A stretch of DNA of 64,000 bases from NCBI GenBank assembly GCA_018398585.1, contig JAGTTD010000006.1:3298501-3362500 (forward strand), in the 5' to 3' direction. The notes under the pieces are model-generated. The model had not been told where the DNA came from. It made no database searches and saw only the letters and a list, made by a program, of their open reading frames with translations. A program made the position numbers and the translations under genes. Within the stretch, counting starts at the first letter, position 1; each line of letters opens with the position of its first letter. The DNA comes from Simmondsia chinensis. Its lineage: Eukaryota; Streptophyta; Magnoliopsida; Caryophyllales; Simmondsiaceae. Below, piece after piece: positions 54,088 to 64,000 of this stretch.

Positions 54088-54356
54088 GGATGCCAAGTCT
54101 TCTGCCAACCAATTATCCCTCCTAGTCGCTCCACCATAGCCACCATTATCGGTCAATGTATGAACAGTGGACACTAACAAACTACTTAAATAATTTGATA
54201 TTGCACTCCCACAAAACAGAAAAGCAGCACCGATGCTCCTCATTTGTAACATTGTTATGTCTTTATCTTTCCCAGTGATTCCTAGTGATCTTTTTCAATA
54301 GCGGTAGAATACGAGGATCATATATTGGTATCCATATAGTGAGAGTTATCATAGTG
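54088..54356 (-). pseudogene. NPF transporter exon relic
   Basis: On minus: ITLTIWIPIYDPR and LPLLKKITRN, then after a deletion MRSIGAAFLFCGSAISNYLS, LLVSTVHTL and DNWLAEDL. These match the last exon of NPF proteins, but the part between the first helix and the [10 protein letters not shown] region is lost, and the end after NWLAEDL is unrelated. It differs from the intact gene at 41414-48753, so it comes from another paralogue. It lies 5.3 kb upstream of that gene, on the same strand. Confidence 0.8.
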
Positions 54357-54362
54357 AAGATT

Positions 54363-54490
54363 AGGGGTGTAATCGAGTCGAGTCGAGTCGAGCCGAGTAT
54401 CTTAGTGCTCGACTCGAACTCGACTCGAGTAGTAAATTTTGCTCGAACTCGAACTTGATTAACTATTCGACTACTCTATTCAACTTGAAT
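54363..54490. repeat. 'gagtcgag'-rich terminus of a hAT-like repeat
   Basis: Starts 'aggggtgtaatcgagtcgag', like the CGGGTGTAAATAAG end of 36123-36650, followed by 'cgactcgaactcgactcgag'. The other end is not found. Confidence 0.4.
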
Positions 54491-55190
54491 ACTCGTTTAT
54501 TGTGCATATGAACATTCAGCAAATTAGCTCCATTATAATATTATTCCATACACCGAACATTATTATTTTTTTGTGTGCATATGAACCTTCAATATATTTT
54601 ATTTTATTTTATTTATTTATTTATTTATTTTTATGCGGCTCTCTCTTTCTCTGACAACCACCCATCACCTCAACGTCCCTCTATCTGACGTCCCCCCCCC
54701 CCCCCCCCAACGTCTCTCTTTCTCTGAAAACCACCCGTCACCCCAACGTCTCATTTATTGTGCATATGAACGTTTAGTAAATTTTTTTTTATCCCCCCCC
54801 AACGTCTCTCTTTCTCTGACAACCGCCCATCAACCCAACATCTCGTTTATTGTGCATATGAATGTTCGGTAAATTTTTTTAACTTTTTTATGCAGCTCTC
54901 TCTTTCTCTGACAACCATCCATCACCCAAAGTCTCTCTCTCTAACAACCACCCCCCAACGTCTCTCTCTGTGCTCCCCCCCCCCCCCCCCCCCACAACGT
55001 CTCCTTCTCTGACAACCACCCATCACCCTAATGTCACGTTTATTGTGCATATGAACGTTCAATAAATTTTTTTTATGCGGCTTTCTATTTCTCTGACAAC
55101 CATCCATCACCCTAACATCTCTCTCTCTGACAACCACCCCCCCCCCCCCCCCCCCCCCAACGTCTCTCTCTGACAGCCACCCCCCCATTG
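54490..55190 (+). repeat. Minisatellite with C-homopolymer tracts
   Basis: A unit with 'tttattgtgcatatgaacgt', 'tcagtaaatttttttt', 'atgcggctctctctttctct' and 'gacaaccacccatcacc' recurs about five times (near 54497, 54574, 54755, 54845 and 55037) with length changes. C runs occur at 54692-54708, 54975-54993 and 55137-55158. Open frames across it are repeat artefacts. Confidence 0.7.
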
Positions 55191-55524
55191 TCTCTCTCTC
55201 AGCTCCCCTCTACTTGCTGCCGTCACGTCGGTCTCCTTGCCGACAACGGACGGGACCAGAACGCCAACAACAACCTTGACTGCGACGACCCACTGCCGGT
55301 GACAGAGTCGCCCTCCCTCTACCTCCCTCTACTTCTCCTCTTCTGGCCCCCTCCATCACCCACCACTGCCACCACCTCTCCCCGCCCACCACCCATCACC
55401 CACCACCTCCGCCCACCACTCCATCTTCGATGTCGAGCCACCACCCACCACCGAACGCACCCCCCCCCCCCCCCAATCACCCATCACCTAACGCAACCCT
55501 CCTGCGAAGCACCTATTAGCAACT

Positions 55525-55558
<34 letters not shown>

Positions 55559-56105
55559 CGGCTCGAACCACCGCTGCACCACACATACTAACACCTTAAC
55601 CTTTAACCACCCGCTATTAACCATCCACTTGAATCGCCACCACCACTATAAACCATAAACCCTGAACCCAAACCTAAACTACACCCACCTAATCTAGACC
55701 CCTAACCCTCACTTAACCCAACCAAGGCTAACCCAAAACCAACCTATACTAACCAAACCAGAACCCACCCCAGTAGCCCTTAGCCACAAGCGGGCCCAGG
55801 TAAGTATTTGCTTAGTCAGAGTATCGACTAGGTACTAGCCCCTAGGTTTTATCTATCTTTTATTACTGCAGGGTGTATTTATTTACTGTTGCTTGGTATC
55901 ATTATTTGATTTGGTATTATTATTTGATCTGCTCCGTTCTCTTCCTTCCTACTTGTAACTACTGTGATTTTAATTGCTATCGATTGAGGCTTATTTTTGT
56001 GATTTTAAGACCTCATGTTCTATGCTAGTTTCCCTGTCATAGTGACAGTAGTTGATGAACATTACTAGCTATGGGACTCAAAACCTGAGCCCATCTTCAT
56101 AGAGG
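55191..56105 (+). other. CCACC-rich stretch and probable RTE LINE 5' region
   Basis: Low-complexity 'caccacc' sequence with C runs at 55460-55474 and 55526-55556, then 'aaccctaaccc'-like words (55640-55780). The block 55800-56105 leads without a break into the endonuclease relic and is inferred to be the element's 5' part. Confidence 0.4.
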
Positions 56106-56900
56106 TTGGGAAGGGGGAGGGTGAAGCAAAAGGGGGAGGAAAACTTGCAACTTGGGACACTAAATGTAGGAACATTAACAAAGAAAAGCGTCGAGATGGC
56201 CCAAATGATGATGAAGAGAAGGATCAACATCCTTTGCCTGCAAGAAACTAAATGGGTTGGCGTGAAAGCTAGAGAAGTGTTAGGGTATAATTTGTGGTAT
56301 GCGGGTACAGTCAGAGGTAGGAATAGAGTTGGTATCATCGTGGATAGCAGTCTCAAGGACAGAGTAGTCGGAGTGTCCAAGATTAGAGATAGGATCATAG
56401 GCATCAAAATGGTCCTAGACGGGGAGGTATTGAACGTTATCAGTGCCTACGCACCTCAAATTGGATTAACAGAGCACAAGAAGGAAACTTTTTGGGAAGA
56501 CTTAGACAAGATGATGCAAGGCATACCCCAAACCGAACAAGTGGTGATGGTTATGCATCATACCACGGAGGATTTGGCTTTGGAACTAGGAATGCGGAGG
56601 GCAAAGCACTCCTAAACTTTGCAGTCACCTACGAGCTAGCAGTTGTCAGCACCTTCTTCAGAAAATGTGAGGAGCACATCTTCATGTATAAAAACGGTGG
56701 GATAAGGACCCAAATTGACTATATACTATTAAGGAAAATGGTACAAAGGCACTACAGGGATTGTAAGTTCATCCAAGGAGAAGACATTTCCACACAATAT
56801 AGGGTGTTGTGTGCTGATGTCAAGGCTAAGAAGAGGGCCAAAATAAACTAGAAGCCCGCGCAAACACATATTCGATTGAGGGATTTGAAGGGGGAAAAGT
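56106..56900 (+). pseudogene. RTE-type LINE endonuclease domain, broken
   Basis: Frames read LQLGTLNVGTLTKKSVEMAQ, INILCLQETKWVGVKARE (the QETKW catalytic glutamate motif), VISAYAPQIGL, then a frame change near 56550. The segment that should hold GGDFN is lost. GGFGFGTRN, TQIDYILLRK and STQYRVLC follow. This is the APE-type endonuclease order of plant RTE elements. The protein stops abruptly near 56900, where an LTR appears to begin. Confidence 0.75.
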
Positions 56901-58369
56901 ATATGGTAGGAACAATGTCTTGAAATTCAAATTTATTCTGGATATATTATTTAATTTAATAAATAAAATTAAAGTTTCAGTCGTTTTCTAATTAAATTTG
57001 TGTATGTGAGCATTTATACTGCCTGTCTTTTTCTTTTGGGAGACATCCACGAGATGGGTATAGTTCTCATATTATAATTTACATGTTTGTTGTAAGTTAT
57101 GAGACTAAGCCACAGATAGACTTGGAACAAATGGTATGGATTATTATGTAAAAGACTCGTAGTTGAAGGCAAGTTTGGACCACTTGTATGTTAAGACTAT
57201 AACGTGACACTTTAGATTACTTGGCTTGGTCATGTGGAATGAGATCCAAAAGTGTTAGGTTACTGTGTTTAATGAGATTGACACACGGAATTGGACCATG
57301 TGGATTACCTATTTCTAGACTACTATCGAAGATGAGTGATTCGTATTGTACTGTTTGAACGACGACTCTAAATCCTGAGGGTATTCTGGACTTGTGCATG
57401 GAGCGTTAGCTACTTTGGTGTACTATAAGTAATGTCTAAACGAATGACTGAAGTCCCACATACACTGGGTAGCGGCGTGAAGTGTAACAAGGATCAGGTA
57501 TTTAATAGGGAATCTACAGTCTCTTATGAGGTACAGATGTCCCCTTTGTTGATTTGCAAATATTTGGATAGTTTGAAATCTTTGGCCAAAGTATTCCAAG
57601 TGTTTGACATTTGGAATTTATATTGTAAATATGATCAAGTATAAATAAATTATTCAGTGAAGGGCGAGCCGGTAACTAATGGAGAAGCTCTATAGAAGGA
57701 TAATGATAGTGGTTATATTTATCCTTTGTCATAGACATCTAGTGGAGGGGTTGTTGTTATCAATATAGTCTATTAGGGAGATATCGAATAAATAACTTAA
57801 GTCTGGAGTGCAGCGAGATTTACTTAGTGGAATTAAGTCTTATTAAATGGTAATTAAGGTCTTTCATGAGATGATTAATTTAACCCATTTGGAGCTAGAT
57901 TTAAATTGTCTCTAAGGTCCCTGCGTAAGCCTCTGTATTTATTGCCATCGAAAAAATATTAATGAATTCATGAGATGAATTATTTATCCATAAGATGGAT
58001 AAATTAATTTTGCCAAACATTATTCATAATATGAATAAAATAATGTTGAAATTAAAGTTCATAAGATGAATTTTTACATGTGGGAAACAAAGCAAAAAAA
58101 AATCACAAAATTTCGTATGCAGGGGGTCAATCCGTGTGCTCATGGATCAACAACGTGTGGCGCACTGGCAGGCCCTGGGGCTATCCGCGTGAGCACGGGC
58201 GGGCCAATCGCGGCACGCCATGTGTCACGCATAGTCCAAAATAAAAGGCACGGTTTTTGCTAGGTAAAAACGATGCGTTTTACCTGTTTTAAAACCAAAA
58301 CGGTGCGTTTGGCTTTCGTTCTGCGAGTCCAACATCAAATTTTAATAATTTTTGGCTCTGATATACTCC

Positions 58370-58377
58370 TATAAATA
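58370..58377 (+). promoter_or_regulatory. TATA box of the second copia LTR
   Basis: TATAAATA within 'ctcctataaatagaggtgc', followed 40-60 bp on by a leader-like 'tagggtttctgaaaataatt'. A typical plant LTR promoter layout. Confidence 0.6.
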
Positions 58378-58692
58378 GAGGTGCTTATTCCGAGGTTTGG
58401 TATTCAGTTTTGAAACAAGTTTTAGGGTTTCTGAAAATAATTTCGGAGACCTAATTGGAGAGAAAAATTTCCGTTGAAAATTTTCTTTCCTCAATTTAAT
58501 ATTTTTCGGAACCCACTCTCTGGGCAGTTTGAGGTCATTGCGTAGAACATCGCGGATTCTCGATTTTCTTAGTATTCTTTATTATTGGTGCAATTTCAGG
58601 TATGTTCTTCTTTTCTTCTTCTTTTAGTTTTCACTTTTCTATTATTTAAGCTTATGTATTGTTATGAATGTATTAGAGTAAAATGCCTGTAG

Positions 58693-58799
58693 ATCTAAAT
58701 TAAGAATTTAGATATGTAGATTTAAATTATGAATTTAAATCTGTAGATTTAAAATTAGGAATTTTAAATCAACCCTAGGTTTAGAATTATGAATTCTAA
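58693..58799 (+). repeat. Four consecutive hairpins with 3-base loops (LTR 3' part)
   Basis: 58693-58713 (9-bp stem, loop AAG), 58718-58742 (11-bp stem, loop ATG), 58746-58770 (11-bp stem, loop AGG) and 58781-58799 (8-bp stem, loop ATG). All stems are perfect. The block is repeated, with decay, at 59545-59642. Confidence 0.85.
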
Positions 58800-59096
58800 G
58801 CCCGTTCCGCTGTGTAAAGTTTATAAAATTAAGGAGAATTTGTGAAATTCATCCCAACAACCGGTACTAGGGCAAAGGGTTTATAGAGATAAATCTATTC
58901 CCGGAACTCTCACACGTGAGGTGTCACGAAGCGTGATTCTCCGACCGAGGACTTAATCTTAAATAGAGAGAAGAGTCTCCTACTCTAAGTGCTTTAATAG
59001 GTGCTTATTGTTGTGACCATAGTTGAGAACTGTGAACTCAATAGTCGGCATCAGAGTTTATATTTCAAACAAAAATTTATATCTTTTCCCAACAAT

Positions 59097-59108
59097 TGGT
59101 ATCAGAAC
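59097..59108 (+). promoter_or_regulatory. Primer-binding site of second copia element
   Basis: TGGTATCAGAAC after LTR end AACA, near the standard initiator methionine tRNA site. A damaged second copy is at about 59932-59945. Confidence 0.65.
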
Positions 59109-59226
59109 TAGCCTGTGATCACATTCATAATATACATGATTACGTATAATAAGATCGAAATAAATAGATTTGCGATTTAATAAAATAGAGATTTTATTAA
59201 AGAAGAAAAAAAATGTTTGAATTAGT

Positions 59227-60255
59227 GATTTAAATTGTTTAAATCATTAACGTAGTTAATTATTAATTAGATTATTTTTAAGTAGTGATTTAAATTGTTT
59301 AAATCGATTAAAAGATTTAATAGTTAACTAGGTTATTTAAAGTATCGATTTAAATTATTTAAATTATTTAAATTGGTTAAAAGTTTTTATATTTAACTAG
59401 GTTGTTTATCGTAACGATTTAAATTGTTTAAATCGTTAATGAATTAATCATTAATTCGGAACAATTCATAAATTTACAATTATGTTGTTCGTATAATGAG
59501 ATTATACGTTCGCAGTCATGATTTATTTATAGTATTTGTTATTATGAATTTAGATATGTAGATTTAAATTATGAATTTAAATCTGTAGATTTAAAATTAG
59601 GAATTTTAAATCAACCCTAGGTTTAGAATTACTAATTTTAAACCCGTTCCACTGCGTAAACTTTATAAAATTAAGGAGAATTTTTGAAATTCATCGCCAC
59701 AACCGGTATTAGGACAAAGGGTTTATAGAGATAAACCTATTCTCTGGAACTCTCGCACGTGAGGTGTCACGAAGCGTGATTCTCCGACCAGGGGCTTAAG
59801 TAGATAGAAGAGTCTCCTACTCTAAGTGCTCTAATAAGTGCCTATTATTATGACCATAGTTGAGAACTGTGAACCCAATAGTCGGTATCAGAGTTTATTT
59901 TTTCAATAAAAAATTATATCTTTTTCCAACAATTGTATCAGAACCAGCCTGTGATTACATTCATAATATACATGACTAAGTATAATAAGATCGAAATAAA
60001 AAGATTTGCGATTTAATAAAATAGAAATTTTATTAAAGAAGGAAAAATTTGTTTGAATTAGTGATTTAAATTGTTTAAATCATTAATGTAGTTAATTGTT
60101 AATTAGATTATTTTTAAGTAGCTATTTAAATTGTTTAAATCGGTTAAAAGATTTAATAGTTAATTAGGTTATTTAAAGTATCGATTTAAATTGGTTAAAA
60201 GTTTTTATATTTAACTAGGTTGTTTATCGTAACGATTTAAATTGTTTAAATCGTT
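59227..60255 (+). repeat. Hairpin class GATTTAAA-TTG-TTTAAATC, repeated
   Basis: Found at 59227-59245, 59287-59305 and 59413-59437 (here an 11-bp stem), with a variant at 59347. In the duplicated copy it is at 60063-60081, 60124-60140 and 60231-60255. Each has an 8-bp or longer stem (7 bp at 60124) and the three-base loop TTG. Confidence 0.8.
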
Positions 60256-60356
60256 AATGAATTAATCGTTAATTCGGAACAATCCATAAATTTACAATTA
60301 TGTTGTCCGTATAATGAGATTGTACGTTCTCAGTCATAATTTACGAAATCGGACAA

Positions 60357-60526
60357 AATTGATCTAATAAAATTAGATTCAATTAATTTTACAAAATCGA
60401 ATAAAATTGATCTTATGAGATTAGATTCAATTAATTTTTACAAAATTAGATAAAGTTGATCTACTGAGATTAGATCTAGTTAATTTTATGAAATCAGATA
60501 AAATTAATCTAATAAAATTAGATTTA
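60357..60526 (+). repeat. Hairpin class with AATCTAAT-type stems, four units
   Basis: Units near 60357-60383, 60407-60432, 60457-60479 and 60505-60526, about 50 bp apart. Stems are like AATCTAAT/ATTAGATT, with loops AAA, GAG or similar, and some stems have a bulge. Confidence 0.65.
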
Positions 60527-60565
60527 ATTATTTACCTTAAAATTAAAAAAAAATTGTTAGCAGAA

Positions 60566-60584
60566 GCTGACGTTTGACGTCAGC
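60566..60584 (+). repeat. GC-rich hairpin GCTGACGT-TTG-ACGTCAGC
   Basis: A perfect 8-bp stem with a three-base loop, in contrast to its AT-rich surroundings. A second GC-rich hairpin, GGACGT-GTAG-ACGTCC, is at 60629-60644. Confidence 0.85.
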
Positions 60585-60697
60585 AACAAAAAAAATTAAA
60601 AAAAAGTGTTTTCATTATTTTATTTTTAGGACGTGTAGACGTCCATACTGATTTACATAATGATTATAAATTAATTATTTTATTAATTGATTTTCTT

Positions 60698-61224
60698 TTA
60701 GATTGAGATTCTAAATTAGATTATGAGAAAATCTAAGTTGTGACTCAGTATTATTTTAAATAAAAGTTATTTCAAATTATTTTATATTAAGATTCTGAAA
60801 CAGACTATTTGATAGTCTAAGTTAACTTTACTTTTAAAATAAAAAGTTAAATTTTATTAATTAAATTTTAGAATAAGATTCTAAATTAGACTATTGAATA
60901 GTCTAAACTTGTTTAATTTTAGAATGAGATTCTAAAAATAGACTATGGGATAGTCTAAGCACAAAATCGCCATTGATTTTAAATAAAAATAATTTAATTT
61001 AATTTTGGAATTATATTTTGAAAAGTAGATTATGTGATAATCTAAATTAGATGTTGGTATAGTTATAATTAAAATCAATTAATTAATTTTATTGATTTAT
61101 TTTAGAATGAGATTCTAATACAAGATTATGAGATAATCTAAAACGATAATATTTTTCAATAAATTATTTAATTAATTTTGGTTAATTTTAGAATGAGAAT
61201 CTAAAGGGGATTATGAGATAATCT
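60698..61224 (+). repeat. Array of about seven units with paired hairpins
   Basis: Units about 86 bp apart carry AGAYTAT-NNN-ATARTCT hairpins at 60718, 60802, 60888, 60940, 61027, 61123 and about 61208. Many are preceded by TTAGAAT-GAG-ATTCTAA (60868, 60919, 61102 and decayed forms at 60698 and 61188). Stem changes are matched on both arms in several units. Confidence 0.8.
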
Positions 61225-61235
61225 AGGTTGTAAAT

Positions 61236-61859
61236 GTAAGCTAATTAAAAACCACTTGCTATAAAAATCAAGTAGGAGCGAAGTTTCAATTGTTGTAACC
61301 TCACGGTCTCCATTTCCGGCCTAGCGGTATAGTGGATTGATAGACCTCTCTGCGGAGGATGTTGGTTTGCAGATTACAGGGTTAGACTTCTGTTGTGATA
61401 AACCAAAGCGCAAAGAAGCGATGCGACCACGTGTACTTGTATGAAGGTTTAGGTGATGGTTTACACTTGACTAGCGTGGTGCATTAGCCTCCCCGAGATG
61501 CTCTGTTGTGTCATGTTAGATACTAAGGTAAAGTGGTGAGTTAATCATCTTTAGTAAGAACTACAAGAAAATAGGTTAATTGAGAACAGTTTTCACCCAA
61601 ACTAGCTTCGTGCGACCCTGCTGCCGAGGAGTAAGGAGTGGTGTGTTTGGGTCATCATTGTATGCACGATAGTACAGTTTGGTGGATATCTGACTTATTG
61701 TGTATGCTAAATTGAAAGAATATATATCACTACATTATACATGACTCTTGTTAGATAGTTACACAAATGTTTGCATTAATAGTATTTTGAAATAGATACG
61801 ACTGGTGAACTTCACTTGATTTCAAGTATAAAATGTACTCATTGAACCAAATCACTCTG
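61236..61859 (+). other. Leader-to-gag region of second copia element, no clear frame
   Basis: GC-richer than the hairpin arrays, with many stops in all frames. Lies where gag is expected, but no Gag motif could be read. Confidence 0.35.
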
Positions 61860-64000
61860 CCTTGAAAAATGAGTGAGACTTACTCATTACTCACAAGGGA
61901 CTTATTATAAAGAAAGGAAAGGGCAAAGCTGCTAACCAAGTCCATTAGGAAGTCAACAAAAAAAAAAAAATTGTTACTTTTGCAAGAAAATTAGGCAATT
62001 GGAGGAGAAACTACACTAAGTATATAGCTACTCTTCCTGCAAAGACTGCTAAGCCATCTGGTGGAGGTAAGCTGATAACTCACTTAGTTCAGTCATGCAC
62101 AGTTGAGAGTCCACTAGGTTCCTGATGGGTGGACTCAGGTTCAACTGACCATATTTATAATATGTTACAGGAGCTCAGGCTAGGCTAAAGGCTACACTTT
62201 GGGTGTTGTACCTGATGGTCGGGGACAATACAATAATAGTGGTTTTAAGTGTAGGAGATGTTAGCTTAGACTTTAGTGATAGAGTTTTGTTTTAAAGGAT
62301 TGATTATTTAACCTTCGCTGTACAGGAATTTGATTTCTATATTTCAGTTAATGGATAATTGTATTCAGTTGATTTTGATAATAAAAATTTTAATATGAAT
62401 AAATTGTATATTTGCACATGTACATGAATAAATAGTTTATTCATGTTATTTTCTTATCAAAATTATGGTAATTATTTAAATGAATCTAATATAAGTTCAC
62501 TTGTTCAATCTTCTAAAAAGAAAATACCCTGAAAGTGATAATGCCTACACCTCGCACCAATGTTTAGGTCACACCAATTCGAACAGGATCCAGTGACTGG
62601 TAAAAGATGGACATATAGAGGCTTTGGACTTGAGGTTATTACCAGTTTGCAAATCCTGAATTAAAGAAAGATGACCAAGTCTGTCTTTAAGAGTAAAAGC
62701 AACGAGGTTAGTGACTTGTTTGAGCTGGTTCACATAGATGTATGTGGAACAATGCATGTTCAGGCAAGAGGTGGGTATGGGTACTTAACCACATTTAGTG
62801 ATGATTACTCAAGACATGGATATGTTTACCTGATGAGACATAAGTCGGACTTTTGTGGAGAAATTCAACGAGTAGAAAATTGAATTTTAAAATCTATTAG
62901 GTAAACAAGTTAAGTCACTTCGATCAGATCGGGGTGGTGAATATTTTTTGGGTGAGTTTCCTAAGTGCAAATGAGATAAGATCTTAGCTTTCTACTCTGG
63001 GTACACCATTGCAAAATGGTGTTGCAGATAGAAAGAACAAGGACGGTCTTTTCTGCAGTTTTTAATTTAAAAGTTTTTTTTTTTAAATACAATACAAAAC
63101 ACTTAGAGAAGGATTTTACAAGTAAGCTACAAAAATAAAAACAAAATAGTATTAAAGAAATATGACACTAATTCTAAACAGTTAAACACAACTCAAGACA
63201 TAGTGAATGCATTAGATGCACCTAATAATATGAACGAGAATGCTTCAGGTACACGAAAGCTTAGCTGTGGTGGGAGGATTGTGAGAAAACCTGACAGATT
63301 CATAGGGGGAGCCTTAGTTGTTGACCGTGGTATTGAATCTAATCCCTTTAGCCACAATGAAGCAATCAAATGTTATAATTTTGAGTAATTGGTTGATAGA
63401 GCCATGCGTGTACATCGATATTAGGAGAAAGCAATGACTTTCTTAATATTATATATACTACTCATTGAGAATGATGTAGGGGTGTCATTAGCTGTAAAGG
63501 TTTGATTGTCAGGATAGCTTGATATGAAGGACATAGAAGAAGCTAACTCTACTCTTAGTATTAAGTTTCTGCAAGGTCATGAGAGTAGGACGTTGGGTTT
63601 CTCTCCAGCCACTTTTATTGGCAAAATTTTGTCAAGGTATTCAATAGAGGACTCTAAGAAAGGTTTTTTTACCTTTCAGGCGTGGAGTCCCTTTTTCTCT
63701 TTAGAGCAGTGTTCTATGGCACCTCGAGAGGAGGAATAGTTGAGGAATATTCCATATGCTTTGGCAGTGGGAGCCTCATGTATGCTATTCTGTGCATGAG
63801 ACCAGATACTTGCTATGCTGTGGTATAGTAAGGAGGTGTCAGTCTAACTCGGGTACAATGCACAAGGTGGCAATGAAGCGTCTTCTCTAGTACTTAAAAA
63901 GAACTAGAGATTATATGCTGATCTTTCAAAGTGACGAGCTGGTTCTAGTTGGCAGTACTGATTTAAGACTTCCAGTCAAATTAAAATGATAGACCTTCGA
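61860..64000 (+). pseudogene. copia gag-pol of second element, heavily decayed, runs off window
   Basis: In order: a zinc-knuckle-like CYFCKKIRQLEEKLH (about 61975), a protease-like WVDSGSTDHIY (about 62128, the DSG kept), a PVCKS pre-integrase remnant, the integrase start MTKSVFKSKSNE, LFELVHIDVCGTM, YLTTFSDDYSRHGYVYLM, SLRSDRGGEYF (about 62920), and a PLQNGVA-like remnant (about 63010). Near 63860-63955 there is RNase H-type sequence (LKRTRDYMLIFQSDELVLVG). Most of reverse transcriptase is missing, and stops and frameshifts are frequent. Confidence 0.75.

Larger units (their letters stand above)
56904..59094 (+). repeat. Probable 5' LTR of second copia element (about 2.2 kb)
   Basis: Inferred from TGGTAGGAACAATGTC at the left, following the broken RTE frame, and 'ttttcccaaca' at the right, directly before a primer-binding site. 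It contains a good TATA box (58370) and a GC-richer transcribed part. The 3' LTR lies outside the window, so the left boundary is not proven. Confidence 0.5.
58690..60350 (+). repeat. Tandem duplication (about 0.82-0.84 kb) covering LTR end, primer site and leader
   Basis: 58700-59530 is repeated at 59542-60345. Anchors: 'gatatgtagatttaaattat' at 58711 and 59553, and 'cgaagcgtgattctccgacc' in both. The offset falls from 842 to 818 through small deletions in the second copy. The second primer-binding site has lost one G. Confidence 0.85.

Noticed and set aside
55188..55658. Pro/His-rich frame of 156 codons (extensin-like look)
   Set aside because: It is produced by CCACC low-complexity sequence and C homopolymers. 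There is no signal peptide or regular SPPPP motif.
59227..61224. CRISPR-like array
   Set aside because: Repeats are palindromic and evenly spaced, but this is a plant retrotransposon leader with no unique spacers and no cas genes.
62671..62883. A separate small gene
   Set aside because: It is the integrase N-terminal part of the decayed second copia element, flanked by other pieces of the same polyprotein.

Overview
The window is plant nuclear DNA, most likely from a eudicot. It is AT-rich, its genes are split by GT-AG introns, and it is crowded with plant-type transposable elements: Ty1/copia elements, TRIMs, L1-like and RTE-like LINEs, Au-type SINEs and MITEs. I found no prokaryotic or organellar genes and no confident tRNA gene. 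The species cannot be named from what I can see.

Two intact protein genes could be rebuilt exon by exon. (1) 30495-39345, plus strand: a group III calcium-dependent protein kinase most like Arabidopsis CPK10/CPK30, 8 exons, 546 codons. (2) 48753-41414, minus strand: an NPF (NRT1/PTR) transporter of the NPF2 clade, 5 exons, 596 codons, with a 30-codon first exon 3.2 kb from the rest and a TATA box just upstream. The two genes converge tail to tail, about 2.1 kb apart. A broken NPF exon relic lies at about 54088-54356.

Layout: 1-2800 MITE and SINE insertions; 2825-7926 a complete but dead Ty1/copia element with 121-bp LTRs and a 5-bp target duplication; 8-14 kb AT-rich repeats, including an 11-unit degenerate array (9.4-11.9 kb) and a long-TIR element; 14540-15047 a solo LTR; 15.8-25 kb LINE fragments, SINEs, MITEs, a perfect 70-bp inverted repeat (18567-18724) and a nested LINE-in-LINE insertion; 25-30 kb MITEs; 30.5-48.8 kb the two genes, whose introns are full of elements; 49-54 kb TRIMs and a second ORF1-only LINE; 54.4-56.9 kb poly-C-rich minisatellite and an RTE endonuclease relic; 56.9-64 kb a second, larger, decayed copia element running off the window.

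The strongest leads are: a copia LTR-and-leader region (58.69-61.23 kb) built from serial hairpins with three-base loops, some with compensatory changes; LINE copies that run from ORF1 straight into the 3' UTR with no reverse transcriptase ORF; and SINE copies made of an Au-type head joined to antisense 5S rRNA, one with a 14-bp target duplication.
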